A stretch of 16,225 nucleotides of DNA from an uncultured Brachyspira sp. (GTDB taxonomy: Bacteria; Spirochaetota; Brachyspiria; Brachyspirales; Brachyspiraceae), in contig NZ_CASEGO010000095.1 of the NCBI RefSeq assembly GCF_949287625.1, positions 1 through 16,225 of the forward strand, read 5' to 3'. The stretch's first letter is position 1. Every line of letters begins with the position of its first letter. Shown piece by piece: positions 1 through 7,736 of the stretch. The notes beneath the pieces were generated by a model that worked only from the letters and a program-made list of their open reading frames with translations, did no database searches and had not been told where the DNA came from. The position numbers were made by a program, and so were the translations under genes.

Positions 1-68
1 AAAGAATACATTCTACTTTAAATTATGATACTCCTATGCTATACTTTAAGAAATTAAGGAATACTTAA
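1..68 (+). pseudogene. 3' end of an IS transposase (integrase core), cut by window edge
   Basis: From base 3 the frame reads 21 codons to a TAA at 66-68 and contains RIHSTLNYDTPM. This matches the extreme C-terminus of rve-type integrases of IS3/IS481-like transposases, where the pattern is R-x-H-S-x-L-x-Y-x-T-P. Only the tail is inside the window, so it cannot be told whether the element is intact upstream. The DNA after the stop (69-106) should contain the right end of the IS. I could not identify a terminal inverted repeat because the left end is not visible. A short match in AT-rich DNA could be misleading, but the motif order is specific. Confidence 0.6.
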
Positions 69-108
69 ATGCAATATGTATGGAACCCGTGCAAAAAATA
101 TAATAAAC

Positions 109-136
109 TTGTTTCAAAACCAAATCAATATATAAT
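109..136 (+). promoter_or_regulatory. Putative promoter reading into the GC-rich repeat
   Basis: TTGTTT at 109-114 and TATAAT at 131-136 are separated by 16 bp. A transcript would begin near 143 and run through the GC-rich hairpin-forming repeat at 172-262, with no protein start after it. The -35 box lies inside the left 14-bp inverted repeat. Such boxes are common by chance in DNA this AT-rich. Confidence 0.35.
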
Positions 137-171
137 TACACTAGTCTAATTTTAGTATTTTTGTTTTATAA

Positions 172-262
172 GTGGGGCTTTGCTGCGAAGCACACAGTCG
201 TGCCACACCCCACTTCTTTTGGTGACCCAGGCACAGCCCGCCTGCGGCGAGAAGCAAAAAGA
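172..262 (+). repeat. GC-rich dispersed repeat, copy 1 (possible structured RNA)
   Basis: A markedly GC-rich island in otherwise AT-rich DNA. Bases 175-211 match the reverse complement of 12779-12815 at 36 of 37 positions. Downstream, the hairpin CGCC-TGC-GGCG (239-249) corresponds to CACC-TTC-GGTG in the other copy, so the stem is kept although one base pair has changed on both sides. The first 43 bases are also bounded by AGTGGGG (171-177) and CCCCACT (208-214), which can pair. These features suggest a mobile or dispersed element that folds as RNA or single-stranded DNA. Confidence 0.6.
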
Positions 263-396
263 CTTTATATACTAAAATGATAAAATGTACAACATCTAAA
301 ACATATAAATTATATAATCATTAATATTATATAATTTAGCATAAAGCAATAAACTTATAAAAATTGTTTGTCAAGTAGTTTTGAAACAAGTCTAAT

Positions 397-867
397 TTAA
401 TTATCAAAGCCCACTCTGATATTTATTCTATTCTCTTCTTCCTGAACATTTCTTTTTAATTCTTCCCTTTCAAGTTTTTTATTTTTCCTATTTTTTAATA
501 TCTCAAAAAATACTATAACCGCCCTTTCGCTTGGAGGATTATATTTATAAACTATTTTTTTGGTTTTGGATTCTTTGCCTTCTTTATCGGTTTTTATCTC
601 TCTTACAATATCTTTACTATAATATCCCAATGCTTTTTTTATTACAGCATTTTCTATTTTTATTTTTATATCATTAAGATATTCTCTTCTTGCCTTTCTT
701 ATTTTTTTAACCAAACTCTTTTTATATTTCTTACTAGATTTATTAATATATTCTTTTAAATCATCATAATTAATATTTAGTTTTTTAGCTATATCATCAA
801 ATGTAAGATTCTCTTTTTTTATAAGATCATATATTTGATTTTCTGTTTTTATATTATATTTTTTCAT
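397..867 (-). CDS. Phage small-terminase-like HTH protein (orphan)
   Basis: A 156-residue protein starting at the ATG at 867-865, which has GAGG four bases upstream; a longer reading from 924 has no comparable site. Residues about 21-40 (LTFDDIAKKLNINYDDLKEY) form a helix-turn-helix. Residues about 70-80 (IENAVIKKALGY) and about 114-130 (PPSERAVIVFFEILKNRK) follow the order seen in small terminase subunits of tailed phages, which have A-L-x-K-R-A-L-G-Y and then P-x-x-x-A-x-x-F-x-L-K-N-R-K. In phages that subunit recognises packaging sites and hands DNA to the large terminase. No large terminase, portal or other phage gene is present, so this is a stranded phage gene or a repurposed DNA-binding protein. 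The family call rests on motif similarity only. Confidence 0.5.
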   Translation of the reverse strand: MKKYNIKTENQIYDLIKKENLTFDDIAKKLNINYDDLKEYINKSSKKYKKSLVKKIRKARREYLNDIKIKIENAVIKKALGYYSKDIVREIKTDKEGKESKTKKIVYKYNPPSERAVIVFFEILKNRKNKKLEREELKRNVQEEENRINIRVGFDN

Positions 868-972
868 GATGCCTCTATGCCTCTGTAATTTTTTTAAATA
901 AAATTTATAATATAAAATAATCAAAAAATATAAGCGAATATAAGTAAGTTATAAAAAAGATACACATAATAA

Positions 973-1016
973 TAGATGATATAAAGGTAAGCATATCAGA
1001 AGCCCCTTTAAGATAA
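973..1016 (+). pseudogene. 3'-end remnant of a TPR/DUF2971-family gene
   Basis: These 44 bases match the reverse complement of 7737-7780 with a single silent C/T difference at 992. In frame they read DDIKVSISEAPLR followed by TAA, exactly the last 13 codons of the DUF2971-like gene at 7737. Similarity ends abruptly at the stop codon on one side and near the start of the block on the other. It is therefore the surviving tail of a lost paralogue, or one arm of a rearrangement, lying about 70 bp upstream of mcrB. Confidence 0.85.
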
Positions 1017-1047
1017 TTTTTATAATATAATTTTTATTGTAAAATAG

Positions 1048-1077
1048 AATAACTAATATATATATATATTAGTTATT
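1048..1077. promoter_or_regulatory. Perfect 30-bp palindrome in front of mcrB
   Basis: The half-site aataactaatatata (1048-1062) is followed by its exact reverse complement to 1077, and the palindrome stops one base before the Shine-Dalgarno GGGAG (1078-1082) of mcrB. A weak promoter TTGTAA (1037-1042)-16-TATATA (1059-1064) would place its -10 box inside it. It could act as an operator for a dimeric repressor or as an RNA or cruciform hairpin next to the ribosome-binding site. Restriction genes are often tightly controlled, but no regulator gene is adjacent. Confidence 0.5.
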
Positions 1078-1087
1078 GGGAGTAAAA

Positions 1088-2401
1088 ATGAAAGAAGAAT
1101 TAAATAATGAACAGTTAGAAAAAATATATGATGTAATGGAGCAAATATATAATGGTAAAATAAAAAGAACGGATGGTATTAATGAATGTTTGAAAATAGA
1201 TATTAAAGGAATATACAAATATAGTTCATTTAATTTTTTATACGGAATATATAGGTGCATGAGAAAAGGTGTAGGATTTAAAAGAAGTTTTAAATTAAAT
1301 GTACTTCAATTTATCATTAAAAAAATAGGAAAACTACATGGTATTAAAGAACTAGAAAAATCATTAATTTCAACAAAAGAATATATAAAATATCATTATC
1401 CATTTAATAAGGATAAATCTGATAATTTAGTAAAAGTATGTAAAGAAATAATTGAAAAAAATAATATTAAAGATATATCATTTGATAATTTGTTTGAAGA
1501 CGAAAAAGCAGATGATGAAGAAAATCAATACGAACAAACAAATGATAAATCGGATAATTCATATAGTAAAGAAAATTTCCTTAATGAAGTTTTTATATCT
1601 GAAGAAAAGTACGGCATTATTTATAATTTATTAAAAAGAAAAAAGAATATTATTTTTCAAGGCTCGCCCGGAGTAGGTAAAACTTTTCTTGCCAAAAAAC
1701 TCGCTTACTCAATAATTGGAGAAGCCGATGACAGTAAAATAAAAATGGTGCAGTTTCATGAAAGCTATTCTTATGAAGATTTTATTATTGGTTATAAGCC
1801 TACAGATAAAAACTTTGAATTAAAAAACGGTGTGTTTTATGATTTTTGTCAGAAAGCCTCTTCTGATATGGATAATGATTATTTTTTTATAATAGATGAG
1901 ATTAACCGCGGAAATATATCTAAAATATTCGGCGAGCTTTTAATGCTTATAGAAGCTGACAATAGAGATGCTGAAATTATACTTCCTTACAATAATGAAA
2001 GTTTCAGCGTGCCTAATAATTTGTATATTATAGGTATGATGAACACGGCAGACAGAAGTATTGCTGTTATTGATTATGCTTTAAGAAGAAGATTTTGCTT
2101 TGTAGATATTGAGCCTGCTTTTGGAAATGAAAAGTTTATAAACTATTTGAAAGAAAAGAATATAAACGATAATCTTATAAATAAAATAAATACAAAGTTT
2201 ATTGATTTAAATAATATTATAAAAAATGATAAAACACTAGGCAGAGGCTGTACTATAGGGCATAGTTATTTCTGCGATAAGATAGATGAGGCAGAATACA
2301 AAAATATTATAGAATATGAAATAGCTCCTACATTGAGAGAATATTGGTTTGATAATGAAGAGAAAGCAGAGAAGGAAATAAAAAAGTTATTAGATATATA
2401 A
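1088..2401 (+). CDS. mcrB: McrB: AAA+ GTPase subunit of McrBC 5-methylcytosine restriction system
   Basis: A 437-residue AAA+ protein that should form the GTP-driven translocating ring which recognises modified DNA and works with McrC. Residues about 192-199 are the Walker A GSPGVGKT. The McrB-type segment VQFHESYSYEDFIIGY follows, then Walker B IIDEINRGN (about 268-276), the family signature MNTADRS (about 318-324) and ALRRRF with arginine-finger candidates (about 331-336). The first 140 residues carry no motif I can name and should be the DNA- or modification-recognition domain. An acidic linker (about 136-150) joins the two halves. The ATG at 1088 is chosen because GGGAG lies five bases upstream; a TTG at 1076 is in frame but less likely. 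It forms an operon with mcrC, 15 bases downstream. Confidence 0.92.
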   Translation: MKEELNNEQLEKIYDVMEQIYNGKIKRTDGINECLKIDIKGIYKYSSFNFLYGIYRCMRKGVGFKRSFKLNVLQFIIKKIGKLHGIKELEKSLISTKEYIKYHYPFNKDKSDNLVKVCKEIIEKNNIKDISFDNLFEDEKADDEENQYEQTNDKSDNSYSKENFLNEVFISEEKYGIIYNLLKRKKNIIFQGSPGVGKTFLAKKLAYSIIGEADDSKIKMVQFHESYSYEDFIIGYKPTDKNFELKNGVFYDFCQKASSDMDNDYFFIIDEINRGNISKIFGELLMLIEADNRDAEIILPYNNESFSVPNNLYIIGMMNTADRSIAVIDYALRRRFCFVDIEPAFGNEKFINYLKEKNINDNLINKINTKFIDLNNIIKNDKTLGRGCTIGHSYFCDKIDEAEYKNIIEYEIAPTLREYWFDNEEKAEKEIKKLLDI

Positions 2402-2416
2402 TATAATTTTTATAAA

Positions 2417-3484
2417 ATGAATAGCAATATAAAAATACCTATTAAAAATATATACTACATGCTCGCTTATGCTTGGAATATTTGGAATATCATTGATGAA
2501 GATAATCAAAAAGAAATTTTCGGTGATGAAAAGTTTGATAATATTTATAATGTTATGGGATATATTCTTAATATCTTTTTAGAAAAATTAATTAAAAGAG
2601 GTTTTTATAGAGGATATATCACTTTGGAAGAGGATTTATCAGTATTAAAAGGAAAAATTAACTTCTCAGAATCTATAAAAAGAAATACTATTAATTATAA
2701 AAAGCTGGTATGCAGTTATAATATACTTTCTAATGATATACTCTTTAACCAAATAATAAAATCTACTTTAAACAAACTTATAAATTATGAAAATATAGAT
2801 AATGATATTAAAGAAAAATTAATAAAATTAAATCATTACTTTATAAAGATAAAAAATATAAATGTTAATAATAGAACTTTCAGATCATTAAAGTACAATA
2901 AAAATAATATGCACTACAAAATTATAATCAATATATGCAAATTTATACATAAAAATTTATTAATTAATAAAAACAGCAGTGAATATTCATTTATAGATTT
3001 TAATGAAGAGAAAAGAATGCATATACTCTATGAGAAATTTGTTTTAAACTTTTATAAAATATATTTTTTTAATAATAAAAATATAAAAGTAAAAAACAAA
3101 ACTATAAAGTGGAATATAAATGATAATAAATATATACCCATAATGAAAACAGATATTATGATTTATAATAAAGAGAAATGTTTGATAATAGATACAAAGT
3201 TTTATAAAAATATCTTAATAAAAAATAATGATAAAGTTTCTTTAAGAAGCAGCCATTTATATCAAATGTTTTCTTATATGTCTAATGTTAATAATTATCA
3301 TAAAAGGTTTAAAACTGTAAAAGGTGTTTTGCTTTATCCATTATGTAATGATAATATTAACAAAGAATACAAAATAAATGACAAATATTTTGCAGTTAAT
3401 ACAATAGATTTGAATTCTGATTTTAACATTATAAAAGATAAGTTACTATATATTATAGAAAACTATTTTTCTGCTAATACATAG
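2417..3484 (+). CDS. mcrC: McrC: PD-(D/E)XK nuclease subunit of McrBC
   Basis: A 355-residue McrC-family protein. It binds the McrB ring, stimulates its GTPase and cuts DNA. The catalytic PD-(D/E)XK core is visible as D246 in MKTDIMI and D259-T-K261 in IIDTKFY, with the downstream Q283-x-x-x-Y287 pattern (LYQMFSYM). The McrC family segment MHILYEKFV lies at about 201-209. The N-terminal half (IKNIYYMLAYAW) is also typical. Length is normal for a stand-alone McrC and no key residue is missing, so the system looks intact. The ATG has no clear Shine-Dalgarno, so translation may be coupled to mcrB ending 15 bases before. It converges on the cobW-like gene. Confidence 0.92.
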   Translation: MNSNIKIPIKNIYYMLAYAWNIWNIIDEDNQKEIFGDEKFDNIYNVMGYILNIFLEKLIKRGFYRGYITLEEDLSVLKGKINFSESIKRNTINYKKLVCSYNILSNDILFNQIIKSTLNKLINYENIDNDIKEKLIKLNHYFIKIKNINVNNRTFRSLKYNKNNMHYKIIINICKFIHKNLLINKNSSEYSFIDFNEEKRMHILYEKFVLNFYKIYFFNNKNIKVKNKTIKWNINDNKYIPIMKTDIMIYNKEKCLIIDTKFYKNILIKNNDKVSLRSSHLYQMFSYMSNVNNYHKRFKTVKGVLLYPLCNDNINKEYKINDKYFAVNTIDLNSDFNIIKDKLLYIIENYFSANT

Positions 3485-3520
3485 AATTTTTTATGTATAC
3501 CTAAACAATTTTAGTTTTAT

Positions 3521-4471
3521 TCAATCATGATCATGTTTTATACTCTCTCTATAAACAGGCTGAAACTCTTCACGAAGAAGTTTTCTATTTAAATCTTTTC
3601 CTATAAATACAATCTCAAGTTCATCATTCTCACTTGCTCCAGTAACAGCATATCTCCCGTCTACAACATCATATCTTAAATAATTATTACCGCATTTTAT
3701 AACGCCTTTAGATCTAGCAATATGTCCGAATCTGCCATGTATAATATCTTCAAGAAGTATAATAAATTTATTTTCGTTTATTACTTGGCAGCCTTTCATA
3801 CTTATAGAATCAGGCATCTCTTCATTTTGGCTTTTTTCTAATTCTTTAGCTTTATACTTATCATCTAAAAATGATCGTAAAATACTATCCCACCATTCTT
3901 TATTTTTATTAGAGTAATGCTCTTCTAATATTTCTATATTATCTAATAATACATTATTTTTTGTTATTAATGATTTTATTTTTTTTATAAGGTTATCTAT
4001 TTCGTATTTTTCTTTGGATTCTATTTTTGAAATAATTATTTTAGAAGTATTTAAAATCTGATCAATGTATATATCATCATATGAACTAACAAAACTATCA
4101 AAAGCATTTGCATCTATAATTGTAATAGGTTTTAGGAGTACTATTCTATCATACTGAATTTGTTTTATATTATTAATAATATTGCTTAATTTAGCAACTC
4201 CAGTTGGTTCAACAATTAAATATTCAGGATCAAGAGAGTTTGCTATAGTGAGTATTGAAGAAGCAAAATCTTTTTTCATAGTGCAGCATACACAGCCTTC
4301 TGTAAGCTCCCAAATATTCATACCTTCATCTTTAAGTATATTAGAATCTATATCAACATCTCCGTATTCATTTTCCATAACTACAAAATCTCTTTTAGTT
4401 TTATTTGCCATTTCTTTGATAAGTGTAGTTTTACCTGCACCGAGAAATCCAGAGACTATAAGTATTTTCAT
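3521..4471 (-). CDS. CobW/COG0523-family GTPase (metallochaperone)
   Basis: A 316-residue G3E-family P-loop GTPase. Residues 8-16 are the Walker A GFLGAGKTT, 33-42 ENEYGDVDID, 60-63 the metal-binding CVCC, and 88-91 EPTG. The C-terminal CobW_C domain is recognisable at about 245-310 (HGRFGHIARSKGVIKC), and the protein ends in KHDHD, a short histidine/aspartate tail typical of metal handling. COG0523 proteins deliver zinc, cobalt or another metal to client enzymes in the cytoplasm; the client here cannot be read from the sequence. The usual G4 motif is degenerate (ISKIES in place of NKxD). The start has AGGAG seven bases upstream. It is transcribed divergently from the giant TPR gene and converges on mcrC. 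I see no Zur-like operator or cobalamin riboswitch in the 160-bp upstream gap. Confidence 0.88.
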   Translation of the reverse strand: MKILIVSGFLGAGKTTLIKEMANKTKRDFVVMENEYGDVDIDSNILKDEGMNIWELTEGCVCCTMKKDFASSILTIANSLDPEYLIVEPTGVAKLSNIINNIKQIQYDRIVLLKPITIIDANAFDSFVSSYDDIYIDQILNTSKIIISKIESKEKYEIDNLIKKIKSLITKNNVLLDNIEILEEHYSNKNKEWWDSILRSFLDDKYKAKELEKSQNEEMPDSISMKGCQVINENKFIILLEDIIHGRFGHIARSKGVIKCGNNYLRYDVVDGRYAVTGASENDELEIVFIGKDLNRKLLREEFQPVYRESIKHDHD

Positions 4472-4631
4472 GCTTACTCCTATTTGATGAGCTTGTACTA
4501 TTATATAATAGTTTATATATTAAAGCTATAAATTATGATAGAATTATAATTTAAATTGCTGTATTTTTTATTATTTTTATGTATAATATTTTTTATAAAA
4601 TTAATTAGAGATATTATTGAGTTGATTGATT

Positions 4632-7600
4632 ATGAATTGTTATAATTTTATTCATAATATGAAAGCTGATGCGGAGTTTGCATTTCTTAAAAAATTTAAC
4701 TTTGAAACTTTTGAAGATAATACATCTTTTTATTATGATTATATAGATAATTTAAAAAATCATAATAAAGGCTTAAATATAAAATATAATATTGCCGTTT
4801 TGCAAAAGATTATAGATTCTTATATAGATGAATGTTCTTATACTGGAGATAATGAGAGTTTTGAAAATGTTATAGGAAGTATTAATGCTATTATGATTAA
4901 AGACAGCAGTAATATATATGCAAGAAATAAGGCAGCATTTTTATACTATACTAGATATATTTATGATTCTGACAATATTTATTATGATATAGCTATGGAG
5001 AATATAAATAAAATACTTCATTATGAGAATGATATTACTTATTTTATTTTGGCTCTTTTATATCAATTTAAGTATTTAAACACCAAAGATAATCAATATT
5101 TCAAAAATGCTTTGTATGCATATAAAGAAGTTTTAAAATCAAATGGCAATGATATAAATTTAAGTTATAATATTTATCTTTTATATAAAGCCAAATTTCA
5201 AAATATAGAAAAGGAAAAATATTTTGATATAGCAGCAGAAGCATATACAGAAATACTTAATATAGATAATGAAAATATATTTGCTTTATGCGATTTAGCC
5301 AAACTTTACAGAGATAAATTTATACTTACAAAAAATTCTGACTATTATTTAAAAGCTCTCAATTATTATATGGAAATATCATACATAAGCAGAGACATTA
5401 ATATCATGCTTAATCTAGGTTTTTTATATACTTTGATGTTTAAATACAGCAGTGATTTTAACTTTTATGAAGAAGCAGTTTCATTATATAAGCAAACAGA
5501 AGAATATAAAGAACATGATAATATTTTGTATAATTTATTTGGATATTTATACACGATTAAATACACTTTTACAAAAGACAAAACAGATTTTGAACTTGCT
5601 TTAAATTATTATAATAATATAGATAATAATGATAAGTATTATTTTATGGGGCATTTATATTTAATATGCTATGATTATACAAAAGATAATTTATATTTTA
5701 ATGCTTCTTTTTCTTCATTTAATCATTTGGATACAGATGAAACTGATATATTAAACTCTTTAGCATATCTTCATGAATGCAAATTTAAAATTACAAAGCA
5801 TAAAGAAGATTTTGATGAAGCTATGTATTATTATAACAGAGCAATAGCAATAGACAGAGATTATTTATATACATATATTAATAGGTTTGGGCTTTACAGA
5901 CTGGCATTTTATTATTTTGATGACAGCAATTATTTTACTTTGATTATTAATGATTATGAAACTTTATTTAATGAAGGAGAGCTTAATAATGATAAAATGC
6001 TTGCATACTATATTAATTATAATATAGGCTCTTTTTATTATAATTTGTATGCCGACAGTTTGGAAGATAAAAATATATGTTCAAAGTATAATTTGAAAGA
6101 TGAGTTTTTTAATAAGGCTTTAGTATTTTTTGAATCTTCAAAATCATTTATTGCTATAAGTGATTTATACAGGCTTAAATATATAGATGAACATAATGAT
6201 GACAGATATTTTGATTTGGCATTATCATATGCTGATAAGAATACGGATTTATTTAGATATGATATACATAATTTTTTACAGCGGGCTGTAATTTATTATG
6301 AGAAATACAGAATATCAAAGGATATAAAGTATTTTGAAAGCTCTTTGGAGTATTTTGATTATGCATATGATATAAATAAATATGATAAGACTTTATATTA
6401 TAATTCGGCACTTCTTTATCATTTTAGGATTACAGAAAGCAGATTTGAAGATTATAAGGAGGCTGAAAAAAATTATCTTAAAGCTATAGAGTTAGACAGT
6501 TCATATTTAAAGGCTATAGAAAATCTAGGTTTTTTGTATTATATAGTATACAGTGTTTATAATGTTGACGGCATATTTAATAATTCTTTATCATGTTTTG
6601 AAAATGTTATTTTCAATGATGAAAGTTCATTAATAGCTTTGGAGGGAATAGGCGATTTATACAGCATAAAAATAGAAAATAATCATTTTGATAATATAAC
6701 TAAATATGATTACATATTAAAAAGTATAGAATATTATGAGAAGGCTTTGTCTTTTGGTATAGGAATTAATACTGTTTATAAAAAATTGGAGAATATGTAT
6801 TTTATATTATTTAATGAATACGAAGATACTGCTTTTATAGACGATTATTTTGATAAATATAATTCTCTTTTATCTGTAAACAGAAGTTTGGCAAATAAGT
6901 ATTTATTTATACTCAATAATGTTATGTATGATATTCATAAAAATAATAAGTATTTAATTAAAGCTGGAAAATGTTTAAGCGGTTTAGAGACTGATATATT
7001 TTCTATAAGATTATGCATAGAGTTTTTTAGGCATTTATTTTATGTTACAAAAAAGATTAGATATGCTTTGCTTACTTTATTTTATTTGGAATATATATCA
7101 GGAATTGAAAGAAGTAATATAGATTATTATTTTGAGATCGGACTTCTTTATTATAAGGTATATTTAAAAACTAAAAACTACGAATATATTATACATTCTT
7201 TTCACTGTTTCAGCAGAGTTTTGGATATAAACTCTATTTATCCTGAATGTAATTATTATAAAGCTCTTATATTAAAACATCTATATGATAAAACTTTGAA
7301 AATAGATTATATAGAAAATGCATTTGATAATTTGAATCAATCTGTAAAACTTGGAAATATAAAAGCATATAGTTTGATAGGCGATATTTATTTAAGCATG
7401 TATAAAAAATATAAAAAAGATGAAGAGTATTTAGATAAAGCAATTAACAATTATAATTTATCTTTGAAAAATAAATACTATGGAAAAAATGAATATGAGG
7501 TTTATTTTTCTTTGGGACTTTGCTATTATTTGAAATATAAAGAGCATAAGAATATAGAAGAGTATTATTCTAACTCATTTGACTACTACAAAAAAGCATT

Positions 7601-7685
7601 GAACATAAATAATAAAAGTATAAAAATAAAAAGGTTTATCAAATATCTTCAGATAGTAAAAAGACTTCCGCCTTCTTCTAATTAG
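4632..7685 (+). CDS. Giant TPR-like repeat protein
   Basis: About 1017 residues made almost entirely of helical repeats related to TPRs, probably a cytoplasmic protein-protein interaction scaffold. There is no signal peptide or membrane segment. The repeat unit is longer than a canonical 34-residue TPR: successive YF-x(3)-A motifs in the first third lie 41, 41 and 40 residues apart, with an extra polar stretch (xxTKDxxYF) between the two helices. The last repeats are followed by a basic tail ending in KRLPPSSN. ATG 4632 is preferred over the TTG two codons earlier, although neither has a good Shine-Dalgarno. Brachyspira genomes carry many TPR proteins. The partner and role are unknown. It is convergent with the DUF2971-like gene. 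Confidence 0.8.
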   Translation: MNCYNFIHNMKADAEFAFLKKFNFETFEDNTSFYYDYIDNLKNHNKGLNIKYNIAVLQKIIDSYIDECSYTGDNESFENVIGSINAIMIKDSSNIYARNKAAFLYYTRYIYDSDNIYYDIAMENINKILHYENDITYFILALLYQFKYLNTKDNQYFKNALYAYKEVLKSNGNDINLSYNIYLLYKAKFQNIEKEKYFDIAAEAYTEILNIDNENIFALCDLAKLYRDKFILTKNSDYYLKALNYYMEISYISRDINIMLNLGFLYTLMFKYSSDFNFYEEAVSLYKQTEEYKEHDNILYNLFGYLYTIKYTFTKDKTDFELALNYYNNIDNNDKYYFMGHLYLICYDYTKDNLYFNASFSSFNHLDTDETDILNSLAYLHECKFKITKHKEDFDEAMYYYNRAIAIDRDYLYTYINRFGLYRLAFYYFDDSNYFTLIINDYETLFNEGELNNDKMLAYYINYNIGSFYYNLYADSLEDKNICSKYNLKDEFFNKALVFFESSKSFIAISDLYRLKYIDEHNDDRYFDLALSYADKNTDLFRYDIHNFLQRAVIYYEKYRISKDIKYFESSLEYFDYAYDINKYDKTLYYNSALLYHFRITESRFEDYKEAEKNYLKAIELDSSYLKAIENLGFLYYIVYSVYNVDGIFNNSLSCFENVIFNDESSLIALEGIGDLYSIKIENNHFDNITKYDYILKSIEYYEKALSFGIGINTVYKKLENMYFILFNEYEDTAFIDDYFDKYNSLLSVNRSLANKYLFILNNVMYDIHKNNKYLIKAGKCLSGLETDIFSIRLCIEFFRHLFYVTKKIRYALLTLFYLEYISGIERSNIDYYFEIGLLYYKVYLKTKNYEYIIHSFHCFSRVLDINSIYPECNYYKALILKHLYDKTLKIDYIENAFDNLNQSVKLGNIKAYSLIGDIYLSMYKKYKKDEEYLDKAINNYNLSLKNKYYGKNEYEVYFSLGLCYYLKYKEHKNIEEYYSNSFDYYKKALNINNKSIKIKRFIKYLQIVKRLPPSSN

Positions 7686-7736
7686 AAGTATATATTTAAT
7701 TGAAAATAGTTTTTAATGATTTATTTTTTATAGCCT

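Larger units (their letters stand above)
107..391. mobile_element. 285-bp segment with perfect 14-bp terminal inverted repeats (MITE-like)
   Basis: The left end acttgtttcaaaac (107-120) is the exact reverse complement of gttttgaaacaagt (378-391). The segment encodes no protein with a plausible start and contains the GC-rich repeat. Short non-coding DNA between inverted repeats fits a miniature inverted-repeat element. I did not find an obvious target-site duplication immediately outside the ends (left flank aataa, right flank ctaat), which weakens the case. The right end stops 5 bp from the stop codon of the neighbouring minus-strand gene. Confidence 0.4.
69..396. other. Intergenic gap with MITE-like segment and GC-rich repeat
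   Basis: No convincing gene lies here. The gap holds the presumed end of the upstream IS, a pair of perfect 14-bp inverted repeats (107-120 and 378-391), a promoter-like pair TTGTTT-16-TATAAT at 109-136, and the GC-rich repeat at about 172-262. The remainder (263-377) is AT-rich DNA in which I see nothing definite. Confidence 0.6.

Noticed and set aside
173..283. An open frame through the GC-rich repeat (GFAAKHTVVPHP and onward), also open in the second copy
   Set aside because: No start codon or ribosome site in either copy, and the copies diverge into different peptides after the shared core while the hairpin is kept. A nucleic-acid element explains it better.
3501..3520. Short hairpin ctaaa/tttag followed by tttta between mcrC and the CobW-like gene as a terminator
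   Set aside because: Five pairs with only one G-C is too weak to call, although convergent genes make a terminator here plausible.
4472..4631. Zur operator or cobalamin riboswitch controlling the CobW-like gene
   Set aside because: The 160-bp gap is almost pure A/T without recognisable operator symmetry or the conserved riboswitch boxes.
7675..7688. cttctaattagaag palindrome at the end of the giant TPR gene as a terminator
   Set aside because: It has no loop and no T run directly after it, and it overlaps the last codons and stop.
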